DNA from: CAYNOZ01 sp964398955
GTDB lineage: Archaea > Methanobacteriota_B > Thermococci > Thermococcales > CAYNOZ01
Reading direction: 5' to 3'
Assembly (NCBI GenBank): GCA_964398955.1
Contig: CAYNOZ010000024.1
Location: forward strand, 1-17,761
DNA: 17,761 nt
The notes beneath the pieces are model-generated. The model was not told where the DNA came from, ran no database searches, and worked only from the letters and a program-made list of their open reading frames with translations. How positions within the stretch are numbered: position 1 is the stretch's first letter; every line of letters starts with the position of its first letter. Shown piece by piece: positions 1-6,114 of this stretch. The position numbers and the translations under genes are program-made.

Positions 1-83
1 AAAACTCGGAAAATTTCATAGAACAAGTAATGAACCCATTTATCAAGAAATTAAACCAAGAAATAGAAAAAATAAAAGACTAA
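1..83 (+). CDS. 3' end of an unidentified protein (partial)
   Basis: An open frame enters from the left edge (first full codon at base 3) and ends at a TAA at 81-83. It gives 26 residues, NSENFIEQVMNPFIKKLNQE and then IEKIKD. The other two + frames give less protein-like text, and one stops within seven codons. The fragment looks like an amphipathic, lysine- and glutamate-rich C-terminal helix. It is too short to assign to a family. The next gene is on the opposite strand, so this gene is convergent with the signal peptidase gene across about 197 AT-rich bases in which I see no further gene. Confidence 0.5.
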   Translation, partial: NSENFIEQVMNPFIKKLNQEIEKIKD

Positions 84-280
84 CAAAATCTTCTTTTATT
101 CAATTAGAACCATCAATTCATCCACAAAAGAACAAAAATGGCAAAATCTTTCACAAAGGAAAATAATCACAGTAGAATTCTAAACAAATTTTTTAATATT
201 CATTTAGAGTTTAGAATAAATGTATGACTCTTTCATTCAGGAAAAGGCAAATATCGCTTTAAGTAAATTAGGAAGTTATT

Positions 281-736
281 TTATTTTCCTCTGATTAGGA
301 GTGAGAAGTATCCTATTTTTGGTACTACGAAAATTGCTTCGTTTTCTATTGCTTTTTTTGGTACTCCTGGTAATTTTTTTCCGTTTTCATTGATATATGT
401 ATCTGGTATTGCGTTATTGTCTCCCCATGTTACGTAGTATTTTTTGTTTTCTTTTTTTATTATTTTTCTTACTCTGTGGACTATGGGGATTTTTTCTCCT
501 GGGTTTCTGTAGGTTACTACGTCTCCTACTTCGATATTTGATCCATTTTTTAGAATTAATACGTCTCCTCTTTCAAATGTTGGTTCCATGCTTCCTGATA
601 CGACTACTACTAGGGGGTCATCGGTGTTGAGTCCGTATTTTAGAGAGGTGTGTATTGTAAGTACTAGTATTATGGAGATTACTACAGTTGTTAGTGCTTG
701 TTTGGTGAATTTTTTGTTTTCTTCCTCTCCGAACAT
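281..736 (-). CDS. Signal peptidase I, archaeal/Sec11 type
   Basis: Membrane-bound serine protease that removes signal peptides from proteins leaving through Sec. The 151-residue product has a short charged N-terminus, one membrane segment at about residues 17-34, and then the catalytic box SGSMEP at 47-52 with the nucleophile Ser49. IVHRV follows with His87, and TWGDNN at 103-108 carries Asp106, with a second Asp at 112. Histidine in place of the bacterial catalytic lysine marks the archaeal/ER Sec11 class (MEROPS S26B). Many archaeal relatives have a second C-terminal membrane helix. This one stops soon after the IGYFSLLIRGK segment and looks like a short form. The ATG at 736 is preceded by AAGGAG at good spacing. 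The gene lies 67 bases downstream of the TPR gene on the same strand. Confidence 0.93.
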   Translation of the reverse strand: MFGEEENKKFTKQALTTVVISIILVLTIHTSLKYGLNTDDPLVVVVSGSMEPTFERGDVLILKNGSNIEVGDVVTYRNPGEKIPIVHRVRKIIKKENKKYYVTWGDNNAIPDTYINENGKKLPGVPKKAIENEAIFVVPKIGYFSLLIRGK

Positions 737-785
737 TTTTTATCTCCTTTTTTCTGTTATTCTTTTCGTGGGGTCTGTTTTATTT

Positions 786-795
786 GATATAATTT
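786..795 (-). promoter_or_regulatory. Possible TATA box for the signal peptidase gene
   Basis: On the minus strand the spacer between the TPR and signal peptidase genes holds AATTATATC after an A-rich stretch that could act as BRE. A start about 25 bases downstream would leave a leader of about 28 bases before the ATG at 736, including the ribosome binding site. It is a weak match, and the gene may simply be read through from the TPR gene. Confidence 0.3.
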
Positions 796-803
796 TTATT
801 TTG

Positions 804-1481
804 TTATGAGGTTTTGTTTTTTTCTTTGATTTCTGTTATTTTTGTTTTTATTTTGTCTATGTCTTTTTTGGTTCCGATTTCGTTGTATATTTGTATGCTT
901 TCTTCGTAATGGTTTATTGCTTTGTTGTAATTTTTTTTGGTTTTTAATAGATCTCCTAGTTTTTCGTTGGCGGCTGCTTTTCCTCCGTAATCTCCTAAGG
1001 ATTCTAGTATTTGTATTGATTCTTTGAGTTCTTTTTTTGCTTTTTTTAATTTTTTCATTTTTAGGTGTGTTTCTCCTAGTGTGTATAGTGCCCATCCTAT
1101 TCCTTGTTCTGTTCTAGATTCTTTTTTTTCTTGTTTTAAGTCTTTTATTACATTTTTTAATATTTTTTCAGCTTTTTCTAGGTTTTCTGAATTTTTTAGG
1201 ATTACTGCTTTAGTAATTTTTGATTTGTTTAATTGTAGGTTATCTTCTAGCTTTTTCGCATGATTTATGGATTTGTTTATATATTTTAAGGCATTTTCCA
1301 TGTTTTTATCGGCTTCTATGTTTGCCATTCTATTGTAAATAAATGAAATAGGTTCATTTACCTTATCTTGATTGTTATTTATTTTATTTAATAGTTCTTC
1401 GTATAATTCAAAAGCTTTTTCTTTTTCTCCTTTTTTCTCTAACTTTAGTCCTTCACTTAATTTTGAATCGATGTTCTCCAT
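804..1481 (-). CDS. Tetratricopeptide (TPR) repeat protein
   Basis: Soluble 225-residue helical repeat protein of unknown specific role; TPR proteins act as scaffolds for protein partners. No signal peptide or membrane segment is visible. Paired helices can be read at about residues 5-36, 47-78, 84-117, 127-163 and 168-201. The best TPR units are ALYTLGETHLKMKKLKKAKK (131-150) and the unit beginning AANEKLGDLLKTKKNYNKAI (170-189), with the usual small and aromatic residues at the packing positions. The protein is very rich in lysine and glutamate. The ATG at 1481 has GGACGGAG upstream. It is the first gene of a likely two-gene unit with the signal peptidase, but nothing in the sequence shows that the two proteins interact. 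Confidence 0.85.
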   Translation of the reverse strand: MENIDSKLSEGLKLEKKGEKEKAFELYEELLNKINNNQDKVNEPISFIYNRMANIEADKNMENALKYINKSINHAKKLEDNLQLNKSKITKAVILKNSENLEKAEKILKNVIKDLKQEKKESRTEQGIGWALYTLGETHLKMKKLKKAKKELKESIQILESLGDYGGKAAANEKLGDLLKTKKNYNKAINHYEESIQIYNEIGTKKDIDKIKTKITEIKEKNKTS

Positions 1482-1539
1482 TTTATAACTCCGTCCTTTT
1501 TACTTTAGAAAAAAGTTACTTAAGGGAATATTGGTTTTA

Positions 1540-1552
1540 GTAAATTATATTA
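1540..1552 (-). promoter_or_regulatory. Candidate TATA box for the TPR gene
   Basis: Read on the minus strand this is CTAATATAATTTAC preceded by an A-rich stretch. It would place transcription start near 1520 and leave a leader of about 40 bases to the ATG at 1481. It lies in the 217-base divergent spacer between the TPR gene and the mutase gene. Confidence 0.45.
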
Positions 1553-1596
1553 GTTTTTCCTTGTTTCTTCGTTGTAGGGAATATTTTGTTTGTGGA

Positions 1597-1606
1597 TTTA
1601 TATTTT
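1597..1606 (+). promoter_or_regulatory. Candidate TATA box for the mutase operon
   Basis: TTTATATTTT on the plus strand is the best TATA-like element in the divergent spacer. It implies a start near 1628 and a leader of about 70 bases. The spacer is so T-rich that other positions, such as TTTATG near 1666, cannot be excluded. Confidence 0.35.
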
Positions 1607-1698
1607 GTTTTTTCATTGTCTTAGGTTTGGTGGATAGTTTACTGGAGTTCGGTATTGATGGTTGTTTATGGTTTTTGTGTTGAATTGAGGTTTTTAAT

Positions 1699-3066
1699 AT
1701 GAAGATTTTTGGAACTTTCGGGACTAGAGGTATAGTTAATGAAAAGATGTCTTCTGATTTTGCTTTGAAGATTGGTTTGTCTTTTGGTTCTCTTTTAAAG
1801 GAGGAATCAGAGTCTGGAAAGGTTTTAGTTGGTAGGGATACTAGAACTTCTGGTCAAATGTTGAGGAATGCCTTGGTTTCCGGGCTTCAATCCACTGGTT
1901 ACGATGTTATTGATGTTGGTGTAGTTCCGACTCCAGCTATTCAGTTAGGTTGTAGACGTGATGAAGATGTAGTTGGTGGAGTTATTATAACTGCCTCTCA
2001 TAATCCTCCAGAGTATAATGGGATTAAGTTGCTTGAATCTAACGGTATGGGGCTGAAGAAGGAGCGTGAGGCGGAGGTTGAAGAAACATTTTCGTCGGAG
2101 GACTTTTATGAAGCTGATTACACTGAAATAGGTGAATCAGAACAGAAAAAAGTTTTAAGTAATTATAAAGAGGAAATTAAATCTAATTTAGAAGTTGAGG
2201 AGATTAGAAAGGCTAATATTTCAATTATTGTCGACCCTGGGAATGGGTCCGGTAGCTTTGGAACTTCATACTTATTAAGAGAACTTGGTTGTGAAGTAAA
2301 GACATTAAACTCTCAACCTGATGGTTTCTTCCCTGGTAGAGATCCTGAACCGACAGAAAAGAATTTAAAAGACCTTAGAGAATTAGTTCCTGCTTTAGGA
2401 GCTGATCTTGGAGTGGCTCATGATGGAGATGCTGACAGAGCTGTTTTTGTGGATGAGAACGGTAATTTCATTGAAGGTGATAAAACATTTGGCTTGATTG
2501 TTGACGATATGATCGGGAGAGATGAAACAGTGGTAACTACGGTTGCTACTTCTAATTTAATTGATGATTTAGCAAAAAGGAATAATGGGAATGTGGTGAA
2601 AACGGAAGTTGGTGATCTAATAGTGGCTAGGAAATTACATGAGATAGATGGTAAGGTCGGTGGGGAAGAGAATGGTGGAGTGATTTTTCCTGAAATGGCT
2701 CTTGGTAGGGATGGTGCCTATACTGCTGCTAAAATTATTGAAATTCTTAGCAAGAAAAGCGAAAGTTTATCAGGTTTAGTTGAGGATCTTCCGGTTTACA
2801 CCCAGTTCAAGAGCAAAGTTGAGTGTCCTGACGATAAAAAGTCTGAAGTTATGGATAAAACTAAAAATGAGATTAAGAAGAGAATTGATGCTGATTTTGA
2901 TGAAACTGATGGATTGAAGGCTATTGTGGAAGATGGTTGGATGATTGTTAGACCTTCAGGTACTGAACCTTTGGTAAGATGTTTTTCAGAAGCTAAAACA
3001 GAGGAAAGAGCAGAAGAATTACTTGAAATTGGGTTAAATTCTATAAAATCTTCTTTAGAAAATTAA
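1699..3066 (+). CDS. glmM: Phosphoglucosamine mutase / phosphomannomutase family
   Basis: Alpha-D-phosphohexomutase that moves phosphate between C6 and C1 of a hexose or hexosamine phosphate, feeding sugar nucleotides for glycans and cell-surface polymers. At 455 residues it has the normal length and all four domain signatures: the catalytic serine loop TASHNPPEYNG (98-108, Ser100 phosphorylated), the metal loop DGDADR (242-247), the sugar-specificity loop GEENGG (322-327, the form seen in archaeal GlmM/PMM proteins), and the phosphate-binding RPSGTEP (418-424). Substrate choice between glucosamine phosphate and mannose phosphate cannot be fixed from motifs, so the symbol is the likelier guess. 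The ATG at 1699 has GAGG at 1687-1690. It appears to head the 1699-5032 gene run. Codons at its 5' end are strongly T/G-ending and become more A-ending towards the 3' end. Confidence 0.9.
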   Translation: MKIFGTFGTRGIVNEKMSSDFALKIGLSFGSLLKEESESGKVLVGRDTRTSGQMLRNALVSGLQSTGYDVIDVGVVPTPAIQLGCRRDEDVVGGVIITASHNPPEYNGIKLLESNGMGLKKEREAEVEETFSSEDFYEADYTEIGESEQKKVLSNYKEEIKSNLEVEEIRKANISIIVDPGNGSGSFGTSYLLRELGCEVKTLNSQPDGFFPGRDPEPTEKNLKDLRELVPALGADLGVAHDGDADRAVFVDENGNFIEGDKTFGLIVDDMIGRDETVVTTVATSNLIDDLAKRNNGNVVKTEVGDLIVARKLHEIDGKVGGEENGGVIFPEMALGRDGAYTAAKIIEILSKKSESLSGLVEDLPVYTQFKSKVECPDDKKSEVMDKTKNEIKKRIDADFDETDGLKAIVEDGWMIVRPSGTEPLVRCFSEAKTEERAEELLEIGLNSIKSSLEN

Positions 3067-3079
3067 ATCAGAGGATAAG

Positions 3080-4036
3080 ATGAAACTAGAAGTAATAACA
3101 CCTTCAAGACTTCATTTCGGATTAATAGATCTAAGCAATTCTATAGACAGGAGATTCGGATCCCTCGGAGTTACAATAAACAAAGGCTATAAAATCCAAA
3201 TTTCTGATAAATCAAAAGATCTGAAAATAGAAAATAAAAATCCTAAAGATAAAAAAGACATCAAAAAAGTAGTAAACACATTCTCCAAAGAATATAATAC
3301 TACTAAAAATCTTAGAATTAAAATCAAAAGAAGAATACCTAGACATGTCGGATTAGGATCCACAACACAGATAAGACTAGGAACAGCACTAGGACTGAAA
3401 AAAATATTTAAAAAAGAAATAGAAATCGAAGAAATAGCTAAATTACTAGGGAGAAATACATACACTTCCATAGGAACTTACGGATTTAAAAAAGGCGGCT
3501 TCATACTCGATGGAGGGATCAGTACAAAAAAAGAAGATCAAACCCCACCAATAATACTCAGAGAAGAAGTACCAAGAAGCTGGAGATTCATAGTAGTCAT
3601 ACCAGAAGGAAGAGGATACAATGAAAAAGAAGAATCATCAATAATAAAAAATCACACAGTAAATAAAGAAATCCCAGAAAAAATAAGTCATAAGATATTA
3701 ATGGGATTATTACCAGCGTTAAAAGAAAAAGAACTACCTAAATTCGGTGAAAACATAACTAAAATTCAGAAACTAGTAGGAAAATCATTTTCAAACCATC
3801 AAAACGGGAAATTCCATAAATCATCTGAAAAAATCGTAAAATTCCTGCAAAAAAACACATACGGATCAGGTCAAAGCTCATGGGGACCTGGAACATACGG
3901 AATAACAAACAAAAAAGAATCAAAAGAAAAACTCGAACAAATCAAATCATATCTAAACAAAAACAACATAAAAGCAACAACCTTCATAACAAAACCAAAC
4001 AATAAAGGATCCAAAATAAGAAAAATCAAAGAGTGA
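3080..4036 (+). CDS. Beta-ribofuranosylaminobenzene 5'-phosphate synthase
   Basis: GHMP-kinase-fold enzyme that joins 4-hydroxybenzoate or p-aminobenzoate to phosphoribosyl pyrophosphate with loss of CO2 or equivalent, the committed step of methanopterin biosynthesis. The 318-residue product shows the family's opening RLHFGLIDL (10-18), the glycine-rich GHMP loop GLGSTTQIRLG (91-101), the CO-terminal motif GSGQSSWGPGTYG (262-274), and the middle segment YGFKKGGFILDGG (134-146). It starts 14 bases after the mutase stop with AGAGGATAAG before the ATG, and ends four bases before the Hjc gene, so it is clearly in an operon. Its presence argues that the host makes a methanopterin-type C1 carrier. 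Codons are A-ending, with C-ending codons increasing towards the 3' end. Confidence 0.9.
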   Translation: MKLEVITPSRLHFGLIDLSNSIDRRFGSLGVTINKGYKIQISDKSKDLKIENKNPKDKKDIKKVVNTFSKEYNTTKNLRIKIKRRIPRHVGLGSTTQIRLGTALGLKKIFKKEIEIEEIAKLLGRNTYTSIGTYGFKKGGFILDGGISTKKEDQTPPIILREEVPRSWRFIVVIPEGRGYNEKEESSIIKNHTVNKEIPEKISHKILMGLLPALKEKELPKFGENITKIQKLVGKSFSNHQNGKFHKSSEKIVKFLQKNTYGSGQSSWGPGTYGITNKKESKEKLEQIKSYLNKNNIKATTFITKPNNKGSKIRKIKE

Positions 4037-4040
4037 TAAA

Positions 4041-4436
4041 ATGGGGAAATACTCAAAAGGAGCAAATGCAGAAAGAGAACTACAAAAAATGTTAGAAGAA
4101 GAAGGCTTCTCAGTAATAAGATCAGCTGGAAGCCATGTAATAGATTTAGTAGCAGGTAATAACGACAAATACCTTTGCATAGAAGCAAAAACAACAAAAA
4201 AAGAAAAAGTATACCTAAAAGAAAAAGATAAACAGAAATTATTAAACTTCACCCAAGACTTTGGCGGAACCCCATTTTTCGCAGTAAAACTAACAAGAAG
4301 AGGATGGTGGTTTCTAGAACCAAAAAACCTTCTAGAAACCAAAAAAGGATACAAAATCACTGAAAAACATCTTAAAGAACAAGGAAAAGACTTTAAAGAA
4401 TTCATAGGCGAATCAAAACAGGAAAAACTAATTTAA
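4041..4436 (+). CDS. hjc: Holliday junction resolvase Hjc
   Basis: Archaeal structure-specific endonuclease that cuts four-way DNA junctions during recombination and fork repair, acting as a dimer. The 131-residue protein has the full nuclease core: Glu11 in GANAERELQKML (7-18), the RSAGSHVIDLVAG segment (27-39) with Asp35, and EAK at 48-50 giving Glu48 and Lys50. The conserved aromatic GWWFLEP segment (about 92-98) follows. Length is usual for Hjc, with a short charged C-terminal extension. The ATG follows the beta-RFAP synthase TGA after four bases, indicating translational coupling. The cofactor and recombination genes are not functionally linked; the arrangement looks like simple archaeal operon packing. 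Confidence 0.93.
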   Translation: MGKYSKGANAERELQKMLEEEGFSVIRSAGSHVIDLVAGNNDKYLCIEAKTTKKEKVYLKEKDKQKLLNFTQDFGGTPFFAVKLTRRGWWFLEPKNLLETKKGYKITEKHLKEQGKDFKEFIGESKQEKLI

Positions 4437-4459
4437 AACAGGAAAAGTAGAGAAAAAAA

Positions 4460-5032
4460 ATGTTCAAATACTTCGCCCCCTTCTACGACCAATTCATGAA
4501 AACATTCAGCGGAGAAATGACCGAAAAAACCTTCAACAAACTACAAATAAACGAAGGAGAAAAAATACTAGACGTAGGAGGAGGAACAGGAAGACTAGCT
4601 AAAATAATCAAAGAAAAAAACAAAAAAACAAAAATATACACCTTCGACCAATCACTACCAATGCTAAACCATGCAAAAGACAAAGAACTAAAAAACATAA
4701 TAAAAGGAAACTCAGCAACCCTACCATTCAAAAACAACACATTCGACAAAATAGTCTGCTCAGACGCCCTACACCACTTCAAAAAGAAAAGAAAAAGCCT
4801 CGAAGAAATGATAAGAGTACTCAAACCTGAAGGAAAACTAATAATACTAGAATTCACACCAAAAAGCCCAATCACCAAAATAATATACCTCGGAGAAAGA
4901 CTACTAGGAGAACCAACCAAATTCTACAAACCAGAAAAACTAGCAAAATTCTTCAGAAAAAAACACACAACAACAAAAATCGAAAAAATAAACACATACC
5001 AATACTTCCTAACCGTAAAAAAGAAAAAATAA
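4460..5032 (+). CDS. Class I SAM-dependent methyltransferase (UbiE/MenG-like)
   Basis: Rossmann-fold methyltransferase of 190 residues. Motif I is ILDVGGGTGRLA (37-48 region), the acidic residue at the end of strand 2 is Asp63 in TFDQS, motif II is FDKIVCSDALHHF (95-107), and a motif III-like VLKPEGKLIILEF follows. The N-terminal FAPFYDQFM is a pattern shared by UbiE/MenG-type enzymes that methylate quinone or lipid-like rings, but the substrate cannot be determined here. It begins 23 bases after hjc with only a weak purine-rich AGTAGAG ahead of the ATG. It is the last gene of the run and ends facing the DUF424 gene. Codon use is extremely A/C-ending (for example Asp almost always GAC near the start), unlike the mutase gene at the head of the same run. 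Confidence 0.85.
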   Translation: MFKYFAPFYDQFMKTFSGEMTEKTFNKLQINEGEKILDVGGGTGRLAKIIKEKNKKTKIYTFDQSLPMLNHAKDKELKNIIKGNSATLPFKNNTFDKIVCSDALHHFKKKRKSLEEMIRVLKPEGKLIILEFTPKSPITKIIYLGERLLGEPTKFYKPEKLAKFFRKKHTTTKIEKINTYQYFLTVKKKK

Positions 5033-5114
5033 GAAGCTAAACTAAATTAATTTAATTTTCTCATAAAGAAAAGATCCTCGCAAAAAATAATATTATTCCA
5101 ATTTCTAAATCCGT
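5033..5114. terminator. Convergent 3' spacer with T-tracts, putative terminators
   Basis: These 82 bases separate two converging genes. They hold short T-runs on both strands, the palindrome AAATTAATTT at 5044-5053 followed by TTTTC, and the perfect palindrome AATAATATTATT at 5086-5097. T-tracts of this sort suit archaeal intrinsic termination, but no strong GC hairpin exists. Confidence 0.35.
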
Positions 5115-5417
5115 TCAATCTTTCATGATAACAAATTGGGCATGTGGAATTTCATTCACTGTGATTACATTTTCCTTATCCACAAATCCCAATTCCTGAG
5201 CCTTCTCTATGCAAGTACTTCCAACTAAGTTAGCGATTGAGGCCTGATCCAAGTATTCTCTCATTTCATCTGGATCTATCTTATCTCCTTCATAAAATTT
5301 TCTTTTCACATTAAGATGGATCTTACCTTCTTCAAGTTCCTCTCCTAATACATCTTCATCGCACATAGAAATTAAAGTTTCACCTTGAGACTTTCTCACA
5401 TTTACATGAATTGCCAT
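5115..5417 (-). CDS. DUF424 family protein, aIF2-beta partner gene
   Basis: Small archaeal protein (100 residues) of the DUF424 family, whose biochemical role is not established as far as I know. Family-like features are MCDEDVLGEELEEG (18-31), FYEGDKIDPDEM (41-52), the helix ASIANLVGSTCIEKA (59-73) and the C-terminal VNEIPHAQFV (87-96). The ATG at 5417 is preferred over the in-frame TTG at 5420 because GAGGA lies about ten bases upstream of it. It starts 15 bases after the aIF2-beta stop. Linkage with aIF2-beta is common in archaea, which supports a role near translation initiation, but that is inference. Confidence 0.85.
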   Translation of the reverse strand: MAIHVNVRKSQGETLISMCDEDVLGEELEEGKIHLNVKRKFYEGDKIDPDEMREYLDQASIANLVGSTCIEKAQELGFVDKENVITVNEIPHAQFVIMKD

Positions 5418-5432
5418 CAAATCTTCCTCAAA

Positions 5433-5834
5433 TTAAACCTCTTCTACAGGATTCTGAGCTCCACATGCCTCACATTTAAGATATTTTCGCCCATCATGAT
5501 CGATAATTTTTGTGTCGGGACTATCACATTTTGGACAAATAATAAATTTTTCAGCATACTCATCTATCTTAGAATTAATCTTGAGTTCAGAAAAATTTCC
5601 TTTAAATATAACTTTCTCTCCAATTAATTCTCCATTAGTTGCTAATTCCATTGATAAGAATTTTAATAGATGTTTAGGATTACGACCGAATTTCTTCGCA
5701 ATTTTTCTGAAATTATGAACTATAGTCTTCTTACCTTGCTCAGTTAAATCTGCTTTTGGAATCTCAAATCTCTTTTGATGAGATTTATCTGAAGGCACAT
5801 TTTCATACGCTTCATTCAACATATCTTCATACAT
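5433..5834 (-). CDS. Translation initiation factor aIF2 subunit beta
   Basis: Beta subunit of the archaeal aIF2 heterotrimer that carries initiator methionyl-tRNA to the small ribosomal subunit. The 133-residue protein has the N-terminal helix that contacts the gamma subunit (MYEDMLNEAYENVP), the central alpha-beta domain including VHNFRKIAKKFGRNPKHLLK (39-58) and ELIGEKVIFKGNF (69-81), and a C-terminal zinc ribbon with Cys100, Cys103, Cys121 and Cys124. The frame opens upstream at a TTG at 5849, but the ATG at 5834 is chosen because GAGGGGTG sits just before it and the N-terminus then matches the family. A TATA box upstream fits this start. It is co-transcribed with the DUF424 gene. Confidence 0.95.
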   Translation of the reverse strand: MYEDMLNEAYENVPSDKSHQKRFEIPKADLTEQGKKTIVHNFRKIAKKFGRNPKHLLKFLSMELATNGELIGEKVIFKGNFSELKINSKIDEYAEKFIICPKCDSPDTKIIDHDGRKYLKCEACGAQNPVEEV

Positions 5835-5866
5835 TCTCACACCCCTCAATTTTATTTAACAAATTA

Positions 5867-5876
5867 CATATATTAG
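5867..5876 (-). promoter_or_regulatory. TATA box of the aIF2-beta/DUF424 unit
   Basis: On the minus strand this reads CTAATATATG, preceded by AAAC. A start about 26 bases downstream falls near 5845, just upstream of the GAGGGGTG ribosome binding site and the ATG at 5834. Confidence 0.55.
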
Positions 5877-6114
5877 GTTTATTATTCCAACAAATCCTCA
5901 ATGATATCAAGATCAGGGATAGGTTAGAAATTTGGATATTAGGTTAAAGAGAAATTTATTAAAATATTTTATTGTATTGAAAGTTTAGTGGGTTTTTAAT
6001 GTTTTGGTTGGTGGTGGTTTTGGTAGTTGAAAAAGAATTTGTTGGGTTGTCTATTTCTTGATTGTTTTTACTTTTTCGTGGTTGGGTAATACCTCGTCTT
6101 TTTGGGAGGTCATT
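5877..6114. other. Non-coding spacer between the aIF2-beta promoter and the MCM 3' end
   Basis: No convincing gene lies here on either strand. From about 5990 to 6060 the plus strand is very rich in G and T, including GGTTGGTGGTGG at 6006-6017 followed by TTTTGG, which matches a two-layer G-quadruplex pattern on the strand opposite to MCM transcription. On the MCM transcript this region is C/A-rich, and a terminator is not obvious. Confidence 0.4.

Noticed and set aside
84..280. A small gene or CRISPR-like repeat in the left spacer
   Set aside because: No frame has both a start context and protein-like composition, and no regularly spaced repeats occur.
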